Assembly: GCA_028710885.1 (NCBI GenBank)
Contig: JAQTTG010000001.1
Coordinates: 186,001-250,000, forward strand
DNA length: 64,000 nt
Direction: 5' to 3'
From: Sulfuricurvum sp.
Lineage (GTDB): Bacteria; Campylobacterota; Campylobacteria; Campylobacterales; Sulfurimonadaceae
Each line of letters opens with the position of its first letter. Positions within the stretch are counted from its first letter, which is position 1. Both the position numbers and the translations under genes were made by a program. Below, piece by piece: positions 44,821 to 53,800 of the stretch. The notes beneath the pieces were generated by a model. It was not told where the DNA came from. It ran no database searches and was given only the letters and a program-made list of their open reading frames with translations.

Positions 44821-45843
44821 ATGAATACCCTCTTACGTATGATTATAATATTAATCATTTCTTTGACGCTCCATGCTAAATCTCTCATTGATATGAATAA
44901 TCAACCCATCACGATCTCTGATCATATTGATCGTGTTTTCGGTTCCTCTCCTCCAATGAACTATCTCATTTATGCGCTCAATCCTGACAAAATGATCGGG
45001 CTCAATTTTGCAGCTAAAAACAGCAATAATCATGCAGATGAAACGCTATTAAGTAAAAAGTTCCTCTCTCTACCTGTGATCGGCTCATTTCACGGTGGTG
45101 GGCAGAGCATCAATTTAGAAACCCTCATGCTTTATGATCCACAACTCATACTCGTATGGCAAGATGATATGCTGGTACAAACCGTAAAGCACTCCATTGA
45201 AAAAACCAAAATTCCCGCAATCCAAATTCCATTTCGTGAAGTCAATGATATGCCCAAAGCATTTCGAATGGTCGGCGAAGCTATCGGTGAAACTAAACGA
45301 GCTAATATCCTCGCAAACTATTCGGAAAAAATAATTACAGAAGTACATAATAGTATTGCTAAAACAAAACCAACCCGATACTACTATGCAGAAGGAACAG
45401 ATGGTCTTTCAACCGAATGTGATACATCGTTTCATATTGAAGCACTCAATTTTGCAGGCGGTGAGAATGTCCATAAATGTCAACAAAGCGGTCTATTAGG
45501 GCTAGAAAAAATCAGTTTTGAAACCCTTCTTACCTATAACCCTGAAGTCATAATTGTTCAAAATCAGGCTGTTTATACCGACCTCATCAACGATCCACTC
45601 TGGAAAAATCTTCGTGCGCTCAAAAGCGGACGTATCTATCTCGTACCTATTCAACCATTTAACTGGATTGACCGACCTCCATCATTTATGAGAGTTATCG
45701 GGATTCAATGGCTGGCGCATCTCTTTCATCCTAAAGAGTACAAAGCCAATCTAACACAACGAACGAAAGAATTTTATGAACTTTTTTTCGGTGTCAAACT
45801 CAGTGACCAGCAAGCTGCAAATTTATTAGGAGCAAAACAATGA
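44821..45843 (+). CDS. Periplasmic binding protein, class III (BtuF/MolA-like)
   Basis: A 340-residue exported protein with a signal peptide (cleavage about residue 19) and the two-lobe, rigid-helix layout of TroA/BtuF/FepB proteins. It should feed the FecCD-type permease encoded 2.3 kb downstream. Conserved with its paralogue at 52.1 kb are Tyr-Tyr-Ala-Glu-Gly-x-Asp-Gly-Leu-Ser-Thr-Glu-Cys-Asp, a second Cys about 25 residues later after Val-His, and Pro-Phe-Asn-Trp-x-Asp-Arg-Pro-Pro-Ser-Phe-Met-Arg. The two Cys could form a disulfide. In Haemophilus, MolA of this class binds molybdate and tungstate. The ligand here is inferred from context. It overlaps the receptor gene by 4 bases. Confidence 0.85.
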   Translation: MNTLLRMIIILIISLTLHAKSLIDMNNQPITISDHIDRVFGSSPPMNYLIYALNPDKMIGLNFAAKNSNNHADETLLSKKFLSLPVIGSFHGGGQSINLETLMLYDPQLILVWQDDMLVQTVKHSIEKTKIPAIQIPFREVNDMPKAFRMVGEAIGETKRANILANYSEKIITEVHNSIAKTKPTRYYYAEGTDGLSTECDTSFHIEALNFAGGENVHKCQQSGLLGLEKISFETLLTYNPEVIIVQNQAVYTDLINDPLWKNLRALKSGRIYLVPIQPFNWIDRPPSFMRVIGIQWLAHLFHPKEYKANLTQRTKEFYELFFGVKLSDQQAANLLGAKQ

Positions 45844-48086
45844 AACTTTCCCCTCTCATGATCTCGATTACTGTATGTTCAATACTCGCTGCCAACCCGA
45901 TTAGCGTTGAGAGAATCGTCGTCACCGATACCCAAAGTGATAACGATCAGCTTATTGCCGATACGAATCTCTCAAAACCTGGAAATTTTCAGACTTTTAC
46001 CACTAAAAGTATTGCGACTTTAGGAACCCAAGCAAATATGAATCCCTACAGTGTCATCCAGTTCTCACCGTCGGTCAATTTTACCCCTGTCGATCCCGCT
46101 GGCTCAAATGAACCTTCTTATCACGATCCGATTCGCATACGTGGAAAATCGCAAACCGGACCGGGTGGAGTATATCTCATCGATGGAATGCCTCTCTCGA
46201 GTAACCCCGGTGGCGGAAAACAAATGATCGATATGGACAATATAGCCGCAATCAATCTCTTCAAAGGGTATTTACCTGTCGATAAAAATATCGGCTTTTC
46301 CAGTTTGATCGGTAAAGTAGATATGGATATTTTACGTCCAAGTAATAAAATGGGGACAAATGTATCCCAATCATTCGGAAAAGATGATTTTAGCCGTACT
46401 TTTGTCCGTTTAGATACGGGTAAACTTGGTGATGTAAGTGCATTTGGATCATTCTCACAAATGTCCGGAGATAAAACAAAAGGTGCAGGAAATCTCAAAC
46501 GTACCAATGCAATGCTTGGGCTTAAATACATACCAAATGATGCAGTCAAAGCCGAAATATTTGCCATTAAAAACTCTGATGATCACCATAACTATTATAA
46601 TCTCTCGTATGCTGAGTCAACCGATTTAGGTCAAAATTTTGGTAAAGATTATGCTGCATTACACCCTAGCAGTGCCAATGATGTCAATTTTTACGATTGG
46701 AACAAACAAAACTTCGATACGACGGCTGTTTTTGCTAATTTTGAATACAAACCCACATCCAAAGACACCCTAAGTCTTAAACCATACTACAAAAAAGACA
46801 GCGGAGATTACTGGTATTCGAGTGTCAATGCCGATCCAACCAAAAACCGTGTCATAAACTGGCATATGGACCATGATCTCTTTGGAGGAATCGCGGCATA
46901 TTCTCATGATTTTTCTGATGCGCTCAATACTAAAATCGGTTATTGGTTTCACAAACAGCTTCCTCCAGGACCTCCATCTGAACAAACAAAATACAAAGTG
47001 GATGCAAGCGGTAATTTGGTATATGACGGATATGCCATTTTGGCAGATAATGGCTACCATACTTTATCATCTCCATTTATTGAACTAAGCGGGACAATAG
47101 ATCGATTTAATTACCTCATAGGTGCACGTTATCAAACATTTAAACTCGGTTCATTGCACAGCTATACAAACGGTACAAGCAATCTAACCAGTCCAAATTA
47201 CGACACAGCAATCGCCAATGGTACTCTCGATACATGGTCGAGTGTCGATGAAAAAACCTTTCATACCTTTATCCCTTCTCTTTATCTTGGGTATACGCTC
47301 GCTTCAAATACGTCGATTTATCTGGATTATTCCAGAACATACGGTATCGATGTCAACCTCTTTCCGTCTTATGTCCAAAACCGTGCCAACTTCGTAGCTA
47401 AAGGGGTTACACTCCAACAGCTATGGGATAAGATGGGACTTGAAACCTCTGATAATATCGATCTTGGACTCAAAACGACCATCGGTTCCATAACGTTCAA
47501 TCCAAATGCCTATGTATCGTTTGTCAAAAATAAACAGGCAAACGTTTATGATTCCCAATATGCCGTTTCCTACCCAGCCAATGTCGGAGATGCACTCGGA
47601 TACGGTGCCGAAATTTCTGCTTATGGACCAATCAGTGAACAACTCGAATTCCTTTTGGGACTTTCATATAACAAGTATACTTTTACCCAAAACTTCAGCA
47701 GCAGTGCAACCGCTACAATCAATACCGATGGAAATCAACTCCCTGATGCTCCTGTTTATATGGCAAAAGGGGCATTATCTTATCATGTGGGTAACTGGAC
47801 GCTCTCACCGAGTATGCGATACACCTCTAGCCGATATGGGGATGTCCAAAATACACAAAAAGTTGATCCTTACACGATCATCGACTTTGATTTGGCTTAT
47901 CGTATAGCAAGCTTCATGGGATCGCATAATGCCCTATTCCGTCTTACCGCGACCAACTTGACCAATAAAAAATACATTGCAACGATCAATGCGGCTGATA
48001 ACTTTCTGGCCGCTTCTACAACAGCAACTACCTATCAAACTGGCGCCCCTTTCGGTCTGTTTGGTAGCATAAATCTGAAATTTTAA
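45840..48086 (+). CDS. TonB-dependent outer-membrane receptor 1
   Basis: A 748-residue receptor. A signal peptide (about 1-18) is followed by Glu-Arg-Ile-Val-Val-Thr-Asp, a TonB-box-like strand. The plug domain (to about 150) shows Ile-Arg-Ile-Arg-Gly-Lys and Tyr-Leu-Ile-Asp-Gly-Met-Pro. The barrel ends in Gly-Ser-Ile-Asn-Leu-Lys-Phe with the terminal Phe. The plug has an unusual Gly-Pro-Gly-Gly-Val insertion. It lies between a binding protein and the permease, implying that the substrate is larger or scarcer than free molybdate, for example a metal-chelator complex. Iron siderophores or cobalamin are alternative substrates. Confidence 0.88.
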   Translation: MKLSPLMISITVCSILAANPISVERIVVTDTQSDNDQLIADTNLSKPGNFQTFTTKSIATLGTQANMNPYSVIQFSPSVNFTPVDPAGSNEPSYHDPIRIRGKSQTGPGGVYLIDGMPLSSNPGGGKQMIDMDNIAAINLFKGYLPVDKNIGFSSLIGKVDMDILRPSNKMGTNVSQSFGKDDFSRTFVRLDTGKLGDVSAFGSFSQMSGDKTKGAGNLKRTNAMLGLKYIPNDAVKAEIFAIKNSDDHHNYYNLSYAESTDLGQNFGKDYAALHPSSANDVNFYDWNKQNFDTTAVFANFEYKPTSKDTLSLKPYYKKDSGDYWYSSVNADPTKNRVINWHMDHDLFGGIAAYSHDFSDALNTKIGYWFHKQLPPGPPSEQTKYKVDASGNLVYDGYAILADNGYHTLSSPFIELSGTIDRFNYLIGARYQTFKLGSLHSYTNGTSNLTSPNYDTAIANGTLDTWSSVDEKTFHTFIPSLYLGYTLASNTSIYLDYSRTYGIDVNLFPSYVQNRANFVAKGVTLQQLWDKMGLETSDNIDLGLKTTIGSITFNPNAYVSFVKNKQANVYDSQYAVSYPANVGDALGYGAEISAYGPISEQLEFLLGLSYNKYTFTQNFSSSATATINTDGNQLPDAPVYMAKGALSYHVGNWTLSPSMRYTSSRYGDVQNTQKVDPYTIIDFDLAYRIASFMGSHNALFRLTATNLTNKKYIATINAADNFLAASTTATTYQTGAPFGLFGSINLKF

Positions 48087-48094
48087 GGGCAATG

Positions 48095-49114
48095 ATGAAA
48101 AGGATAAAACCGCTAGGATGGATAATCGGTGCGACGATGCTGTTAATCGTTATCGCAACGTTATCTCTATTATGGGGGCAATATCCGATCACACTGGAAA
48201 CGCTGATCGGATATCTCCAATTTAAGGTTCTCGGAGGTGTAGGTAACGATACCTATACCCTGCTCGATAACATCATTTTACAAATTCGACTTCCACGCGT
48301 AATGCTAGCGATCTTGATCGGAGCTTCTCTCGCTACGTCAGGGGCTGCATTTCAAGCAATGTTCGTCAACCCTCTCGTCTCACCTGGGATTTTGGGAGTA
48401 CTCGCAGGTGCATCGTTCGGAGCGGCACTGGGAATGCTCATCAGCGATCATTGGTTTGTCGTGCAAGCACTCGCTTTTACATTCGGCTTTGTCGCCGTCG
48501 GTGTTGCGGTACTTATCGGAACGATGGTGACCAACTCACGCTCCACAGTGATGCTCGTCCTCGGCGGCGTTATCAGCAGTGCGCTCTTTACCTCGATCCT
48601 CTCGATCATCAAATACCTCGCCGATCCCTACAGTACACTCCCTGCCATCGTCTACTGGCTGATGGGAAGTTTGACTATGGCGGATCTATCTGGAGTTATC
48701 CTTATCTCCGTACCGATGCTTCTGAGCATAGCGGGGATGATAATGCTGGGTAAATACTTCGACATCCTCTCTCTCGGAGACGAAGAGGCAAAAGCACTCG
48801 GTGTGAATGTTCCGCTGGTACGCTTCGGAGCCATTTTACTCGCTACCCTTGCCAGTTCACTCTCCGTTGTCATGGCAGGGATCATCGGATGGATCGGGCT
48901 CATCATTCCCCATATCATCCGTATGGCAATCGGACCGTCTCATCGTCTGCTCATGCCTCTTTCGGCGATAGTGGGCGGAGCATTTTTACTCCTCGCCGAT
49001 ACGATCTCACGGCTGGCATTCAGTGTCGAAGTCCCTATCGGCATTCTCACGTCGCTCATCGGTATCCCTATCTTTATCATTGTACTTAAAAATGCGAGGG
49101 CAGCATGGAATTAA
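48095..49114 (+). CDS. FecCD/BtuC-type ABC permease (MolB-like)
   Basis: A 339-residue inner-membrane permease with about ten hydrophobic helices. FecCD family motifs include Arg-Leu-Pro-Arg-Val-Met-Leu-Ala, Gly-Ala-Ala-Phe-Gln-Ala-Met-Phe-Val-Asn-Pro-Leu and Gly-Phe-Ile/Gly-Trp-Ile-Gly-Leu-Ile-Ile-Pro-His-Ile-Ile-Arg. It would be the homodimeric channel of a type II importer. In Haemophilus the MolBC-A system of this architecture carries molybdate/tungstate. ATG at 48095 is preferred to 48092 for its spacing from AAGGG (48085-48089). It overlaps the ATPase gene by 10 bases. Confidence 0.92.
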   Translation: MKRIKPLGWIIGATMLLIVIATLSLLWGQYPITLETLIGYLQFKVLGGVGNDTYTLLDNIILQIRLPRVMLAILIGASLATSGAAFQAMFVNPLVSPGILGVLAGASFGAALGMLISDHWFVVQALAFTFGFVAVGVAVLIGTMVTNSRSTVMLVLGGVISSALFTSILSIIKYLADPYSTLPAIVYWLMGSLTMADLSGVILISVPMLLSIAGMIMLGKYFDILSLGDEEAKALGVNVPLVRFGAILLATLASSLSVVMAGIIGWIGLIIPHIIRMAIGPSHRLLMPLSAIVGGAFLLLADTISRLAFSVEVPIGILTSLIGIPIFIIVLKNARAAWN

Positions 49115-49896
49115 CTCCAATAATAACGGTCAATGACCTCCATTTTTCCTATCCAAAACGTCCTGTATTAGAGGGGATAGATTTCACCCTCCAACGCGGT
49201 GAAGTTGTCAGCCTACTAGGGCCTAACGGATGCGGAAAAAGCACCCTGATTCGTCTCATACTCAAACTCATTCATGCTGCGCGCGGCGAGATATGGCTTC
49301 ATAATAAAACTCTTCATCGCTACTCGCACCGTGAGATTGCCTCACATATTGCTTATATTCCGCAGTACCACAATGTACCATTTAACTACAGCGTATTAGA
49401 GATGGTAATTATGGGTCGGATCTCTAAACTTGGGCTGTTTGCCTCTCCCTCGGAAAACGACCGTATTATCGCTATCAAATCATTAGAAAGAGTCGGCATT
49501 TCTGATTTGGCCACGCGACCTTTCGGACAGCTCAGCGGTGGACAAAAACAAATGGTTCTTCTCGCCCGCGCCCTCACACAGGGGGTGGACACTTTTATTA
49601 TGGACGAACCGGTATCGGGTCTGGATTACGGCAATCAAATCCGTCTTTTGGAGTTAATCGTCTCTTTGAGTGCGCAAGGCTACACCTTCCTCAAAACTAC
49701 CCATTACCCGGATCATGCCCTCATGGTTTCCAGCCGTGTTGTGGTGATGAATGATGGAAAAATAATCGCAGACGGCAACCCCTCTGATGTTATTACTGCA
49801 CCTATGATTCGTGAAGTTTACGGTATCAACACTGATCTTATTACCCATAATTCCAATACATGGTGCATACCCACTTTTTCCAAAGGAGCCTTATAA
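49105..49896 (+). CDS. ABC transporter ATPase (FepC/MolC-like)
   Basis: A 263-residue ATP-binding subunit. Walker A is Gly-Pro-Asn-Gly-Cys-Gly-Lys-Ser-Thr (about 39-47), the signature Leu-Ser-Gly-Gly-Gln-Lys-Gln, and Walker B Thr-Phe-Ile-Met-Asp-Glu-Pro with a Ser-Gly-Leu-Asp D loop and the switch His in Thr-Thr-His. It pairs with the permease just upstream. The 120-base gap after it holds another ModE-like site before the second receptor gene. Confidence 0.93.
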   Translation: MELTPIITVNDLHFSYPKRPVLEGIDFTLQRGEVVSLLGPNGCGKSTLIRLILKLIHAARGEIWLHNKTLHRYSHREIASHIAYIPQYHNVPFNYSVLEMVIMGRISKLGLFASPSENDRIIAIKSLERVGISDLATRPFGQLSGGQKQMVLLARALTQGVDTFIMDEPVSGLDYGNQIRLLELIVSLSAQGYTFLKTTHYPDHALMVSSRVVVMNDGKIIADGNPSDVITAPMIREVYGINTDLITHNSNTWCIPTFSKGAL

Positions 49897-49953
49897 GAGC
49901 ATTATCAATTCATAAGCTATTTTCCCTAAATATTGAGGTTAATAGCTTTTTCG

Positions 49954-49979
49954 TGTATCGTTATATCATTTTTGATACA
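49954..49979. promoter_or_regulatory. Candidate ModE site 5 before receptor 2
   Basis: TATCGTTATATCA (49956-49968) carries the shared core, and TGTATC (49954-49959) with GATACA (49974-49979) adds a 6-base inverted repeat. Site 4 has the same TATC-N14-GATA spacing. It lies about 40 bases before the receptor ATG. Confidence 0.6.
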
Positions 49980-50018
49980 TTATTTTATGAACGACATTCA
50001 AACTTAAGGAGTAAAACT

Positions 50019-52103
50019 ATGAACGTCATACACATTTCAAAAACAAAAAAAGTTGCCATGAGCTTTTTAGCTGCTTTGGCTATTGCACCACTATCAGCAT
50101 TTGCTGCTGCTGATACTGTACTTGAACCGATCAATGTAACTGCACCTATCATAGAACACGATTATCTTGACCCGAAAAGCCCTACAAACCCATACCGTGT
50201 TGAAACAACGGCAGAAGCAGGAACTGAAATATTTACTGAAAAAGATATACAAAATCTCGCTCCGAAAGATGTATTTGATCTTTTGGATAAAGCTGTCGGA
50301 TTGGATATCACCTATCAAGGACGTAAAAGTCCATTTTTTGTCAATGAACGCGGTGGCGGAAGTTTTACCTATATTATCGATGGAGCCATACTCCCATCTA
50401 CCAGTAACCGTATCTTGCAAAAAATTCCTATGTCGGCTATCGAACAAATCGAAATCGTCCGTGGTTCAACCTCACTGCCCATAGGACCATCTATCAATAT
50501 CGGCTCATCCAATTCCGGTTCAGGACTTAATACCGGTTTTATCATTATTCGTACAAAACAGCCAACAAAAACGATGCTAACACTGAATGCCGGACTTGAA
50601 CAATCTGAAGGTCAACCTACTGCAAATAAAGAGAGTATGTACACTGGTCTCGTTTTCGGAAACAGCGATTTTAACGGCTATATCGGGGGAATGATTGCAG
50701 GGATGAATCGTCCGAGTCAAGATACATGGTTCGATGGTCAAAATGCCCAATCTAAAATGGTCAATGCTGGAATCAATGCCGGACGTTTCAGTGCCAAAAT
50801 GATGATTTATAATGATACTGGACGTTTTGAGATGCAACGCGGTGTTACACTCACGGGCACTTTAGATCCCTCAAAGTGGTATTACGATCCAATCACAACG
50901 CACCTCTTTAGCACGGATGCAACGATGCAGTGGAATGAACACCATACTACTATCGCATCGCTTTTCAAAACCAATTATTCCCAAACTGAACATGACGACA
51001 GTTTTGCTTCGCCTACTGTTACAGCAGCAAAATTATATACGGAAGATACATCAGGATACAGTCTACGCCACAATATCCACTACGGCGATACAAAAGTAAT
51101 GTTGGGACTCCAAAGAGCAACGGATAGCGGATTTGGACCAAATACCAATACTGCATACAATAAATTTGATACCAGTGTCCTAGGATACTCAGGATCTCTA
51201 GAACAAACTCTCTTTGATGGACAATTGATACTGGACGGCGGATATCGCCAAGATACTAAACACATCATGAATTCCAGTAACACTTCTAGTACAAATAATG
51301 CCAACAATGATGTGAATATGGCTCCTGCCAAAATTTACACCCTTGGAGCAAAATGGTTTGTTACACCGACCTACGACATTTCCGGCCGATACTATCACGG
51401 ATCCCAAGGAACTATGGGAGATTTTGATGTAAAACCATATCCATCAGGTACCCTCGATCCAGAAATGCAAAAACGAGTAGAAATGAGCTTTGAGGCAAAA
51501 TATTCTAAAGCTTTTACCCCTATGATAACATGGTTTGATATTAATATAGACAATTATAAATCTCAATATTCTTATGTAGATGCTTCTAAAGTTACTATCT
51601 ATCCTACCTATGTACTAAATGGACAAACATACTATTACTACACCCAATCTGATTTACACCGTCAGGGCGTAGAACTTTTACTTAAAGGGAAATTCGATTT
51701 CGGTACTACCTATAAATTCGGTTGGACACATATGATAACCAATGAAGCGATCAGCAGTACAGGAGTGATTACCGATAACAATGGAAACTCCAATGCAAAA
51801 GATCTTTATGTCGCTACACTCGGTCATGAATGGGATACATACCGTGCCAACCTATCAGTAAAACGTGAGAGCAGTTGGAGTACCTCGACCTCAGCAATGG
51901 GTACCGCTACGAATGTACCCTTGGGTGATTTCACCCGCATTGATGCCAATATCATGCGTGACCTTACTATTGGGAATGCAAAAGCCCGCCTGAGTCTCTA
52001 TGGACGCAATTTAACGGATGAGCACTATGCAACCCGCTATACCACGGGATACTACTATGATCGCGGTCGTACCATCGGTGCTGATATTACAATGGAATTT
52101 TAA
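50019..52103 (+). CDS. TonB-dependent outer-membrane receptor 2
   Basis: A 694-residue receptor. The long signal peptide ends at Ala-Phe-Ala-Ala-Ala (about residue 32). A TonB-box-like Glu-Pro-Ile-Asn-Val-Thr-Ala follows. The plug has Val-Asn-Glu-Arg-Gly-Gly-Gly and Tyr-Ile-Ile-Asp-Gly-Ala, and the barrel ends Ala-Asp-Ile-Thr-Met-Glu-Phe. The true start is the ATG at 50019 with AAGGAG upstream; an earlier ATG at 49860 lies inside the ATPase gene. It is directly preceded by a ModE-like site and followed after 12 bases by a second binding protein, so it starts a second receptor unit. Confidence 0.9.
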   Translation: MNVIHISKTKKVAMSFLAALAIAPLSAFAAADTVLEPINVTAPIIEHDYLDPKSPTNPYRVETTAEAGTEIFTEKDIQNLAPKDVFDLLDKAVGLDITYQGRKSPFFVNERGGGSFTYIIDGAILPSTSNRILQKIPMSAIEQIEIVRGSTSLPIGPSINIGSSNSGSGLNTGFIIIRTKQPTKTMLTLNAGLEQSEGQPTANKESMYTGLVFGNSDFNGYIGGMIAGMNRPSQDTWFDGQNAQSKMVNAGINAGRFSAKMMIYNDTGRFEMQRGVTLTGTLDPSKWYYDPITTHLFSTDATMQWNEHHTTIASLFKTNYSQTEHDDSFASPTVTAAKLYTEDTSGYSLRHNIHYGDTKVMLGLQRATDSGFGPNTNTAYNKFDTSVLGYSGSLEQTLFDGQLILDGGYRQDTKHIMNSSNTSSTNNANNDVNMAPAKIYTLGAKWFVTPTYDISGRYYHGSQGTMGDFDVKPYPSGTLDPEMQKRVEMSFEAKYSKAFTPMITWFDINIDNYKSQYSYVDASKVTIYPTYVLNGQTYYYYTQSDLHRQGVELLLKGKFDFGTTYKFGWTHMITNEAISSTGVITDNNGNSNAKDLYVATLGHEWDTYRANLSVKRESSWSTSTSAMGTATNVPLGDFTRIDANIMRDLTIGNAKARLSLYGRNLTDEHYATRYTTGYYYDRGRTIGADITMEF

Positions 52104-52115
52104 AAGGAGCTGATG

Positions 52116-53177
52116 ATGAAATTACTATTACCAATACTGACGATTTTAGTTATAACATTTGGAGCTAATGCTTCTGCACGTGAAGTAACCGATATGCTTG
52201 GACGCAAAGTTGACGTCCCTGATATACCTAAAAAAGTCTATGCCCCCTCTCCTTATGGCTCATATGCTTTGTATGCGATGGATCCCTCTCTGCTCGCCGG
52301 ATGGATTTTTGATATCGATGAATCTAGCTTTCCCTATCTGAGTAAAAACATGAAAACTCTTCCCGTTATCGGGAGAGTTTTTGGTGCAGGGCAAAGTGCT
52401 AATCTTGAAGTTTTACTCGCAGCACATCCTGATTTAATTCTTATGTGGCAACATACCAATGAGTTCAATCAAAAAGAAGCTGAAAAGCTGAAAATCCTTA
52501 ACGCTCCATTCGTGTATGCCGTTGATGAGAGTATTGAGGATTACACAAATATCTTCCGCTTTTTAGGAAAAGCATTAAACAAAGAGGAACGGGGAAATAA
52601 ACTCGCAGCGTACACCGAAAAAACTTTTACCGACGTTCACAACACCCTCGCTAAAATTCCGCTCGACAAACGTCCAACACTCTATTACGCGGAAGGACTA
52701 GACGGTCTCAGTACCGAATGTGACGACTCGATCCATGTGCAGTTGCTTAAGCTCGCAGGAGATGTTGATGTCCACCGATGTCATACGTCAAACCATAAAG
52801 GGTTTGAAAAAATGTCAATGGAGACGATTTTGGGATACAACCCTGATGTGATGATCGTTCAGGAAAAAATGTTCTATGATAAAGTCAATACCCTCCCTAT
52901 CTGGTCAAACATTAATGCGGTCAAAAATCACCGTGTCTACCTGATTCCAAAAGCACCGTTCAACTGGTTCGACCGCCCACCGTCATTTATGCGTATTATG
53001 GGTCTTAAATGGCTTATGAGTACCCTCTATCCAAAAGAGTACAAAATCAATATCAACAAAGAGACCAAAGATTTTTACAAACTTTTTATGAACGTCGATC
53101 TCAGCGATAAACAGCTTCAAGAAATACTTCATCCAAATGAAGATTATCGAAAAACTCCTATGGGAGTAAACCCATGA
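52116..53177 (+). CDS. Periplasmic binding protein, class III (paralogue 2)
   Basis: A 353-residue paralogue of the protein encoded at 44.8 kb, with signal peptide (about 1-20), the shared Ala-Glu-Gly-Leu-Asp-Gly-Leu-Ser-Thr-Glu-Cys-Asp block, the second Cys after Val-His-Arg, and Pro-Phe-Asn-Trp-Phe-Asp-Arg-Pro-Pro. No second permease is present, so both binding proteins may use the one FecCD transporter and differ in ligand, for example molybdate versus tungstate or two chelates. ATG at 52116 is better spaced from AAGGAG than 52113. Its end overlaps the methyltransferase start by 4 bases. Confidence 0.85.
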   Translation: MKLLLPILTILVITFGANASAREVTDMLGRKVDVPDIPKKVYAPSPYGSYALYAMDPSLLAGWIFDIDESSFPYLSKNMKTLPVIGRVFGAGQSANLEVLLAAHPDLILMWQHTNEFNQKEAEKLKILNAPFVYAVDESIEDYTNIFRFLGKALNKEERGNKLAAYTEKTFTDVHNTLAKIPLDKRPTLYYAEGLDGLSTECDDSIHVQLLKLAGDVDVHRCHTSNHKGFEKMSMETILGYNPDVMIVQEKMFYDKVNTLPIWSNINAVKNHRVYLIPKAPFNWFDRPPSFMRIMGLKWLMSTLYPKEYKININKETKDFYKLFMNVDLSDKQLQEILHPNEDYRKTPMGVNP

Positions 53178-53791
53178 AAGGTGCTACAAATCCGCAAAGC
53201 TTTGATCAAATCGTGCGTGAAATATTCTCCCCTATTTATCCGGTCATCGCAGAGCAAATTGTTTATAAAACTAGAATTACCAGCGGACGATGTCTCGATG
53301 TCGGATGCGGTACCGGAGCACTTGGAATCGCTGTTGCCAAGATTACTAATATGCATGTCACTTTTTTCGACCAGTCTGAAGAGATGTTAGGCTTTTCTGA
53401 ACGTTATGCTGCTTTAAATGATCTCGATAATCGAAGTGCATTTATACAAGGCGATGTCCATACCATCCCCATACCTGATGAAGATTTTCATCTCATAATC
53501 AGCAGAGGTTCATCTCCATTTTGGGACGACTGGCATAAAGCTTACAGTGAAATTGTGAGAGTTCTAAAACCGGGAGGCATAGCCTATATCGGAGGGGGAT
53601 TTGGTAATGCACAACTACGTGAAAACATCGTAAAAACGATGAGTGAAAACAACCCAAATTGGCGTAATTCCTTCAAAGATAAAATAAAACCCGAGCGAGA
53701 TGCACTCCCTGGAATTCTCCGATCATTGCCAATTTTACATTTTAATATTATCGACGATGAAAGCGGCTTTTGGGCCGTAATCACCAAATAA
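53174..53791 (+). CDS. Class I SAM-dependent methyltransferase
   Basis: A 205-residue enzyme with the SAM-binding loop Leu-Asp-Val-Gly-Cys-Gly-Thr-Gly-Ala-Leu-Gly near residues 38-48, an acidic Asp-Gln end of strand 2, Gln-Gly-Asp-Val-His, and Leu-Lys-Pro-Gly-Gly. It is closest in look to small-molecule methyltransferases (UbiE/Methyltransf_11). The substrate is unknown. It is translationally coupled to the second binding protein and followed by a flavin oxidoreductase, so it may act on an imported or secreted metal ligand. A second methyltransferase lies near modD. Confidence 0.85.
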   Translation: MKGATNPQSFDQIVREIFSPIYPVIAEQIVYKTRITSGRCLDVGCGTGALGIAVAKITNMHVTFFDQSEEMLGFSERYAALNDLDNRSAFIQGDVHTIPIPDEDFHLIISRGSSPFWDDWHKAYSEIVRVLKPGGIAYIGGGFGNAQLRENIVKTMSENNPNWRNSFKDKIKPERDALPGILRSLPILHFNIIDDESGFWAVITK

Positions 53792-53800
53792 GGATCATAA

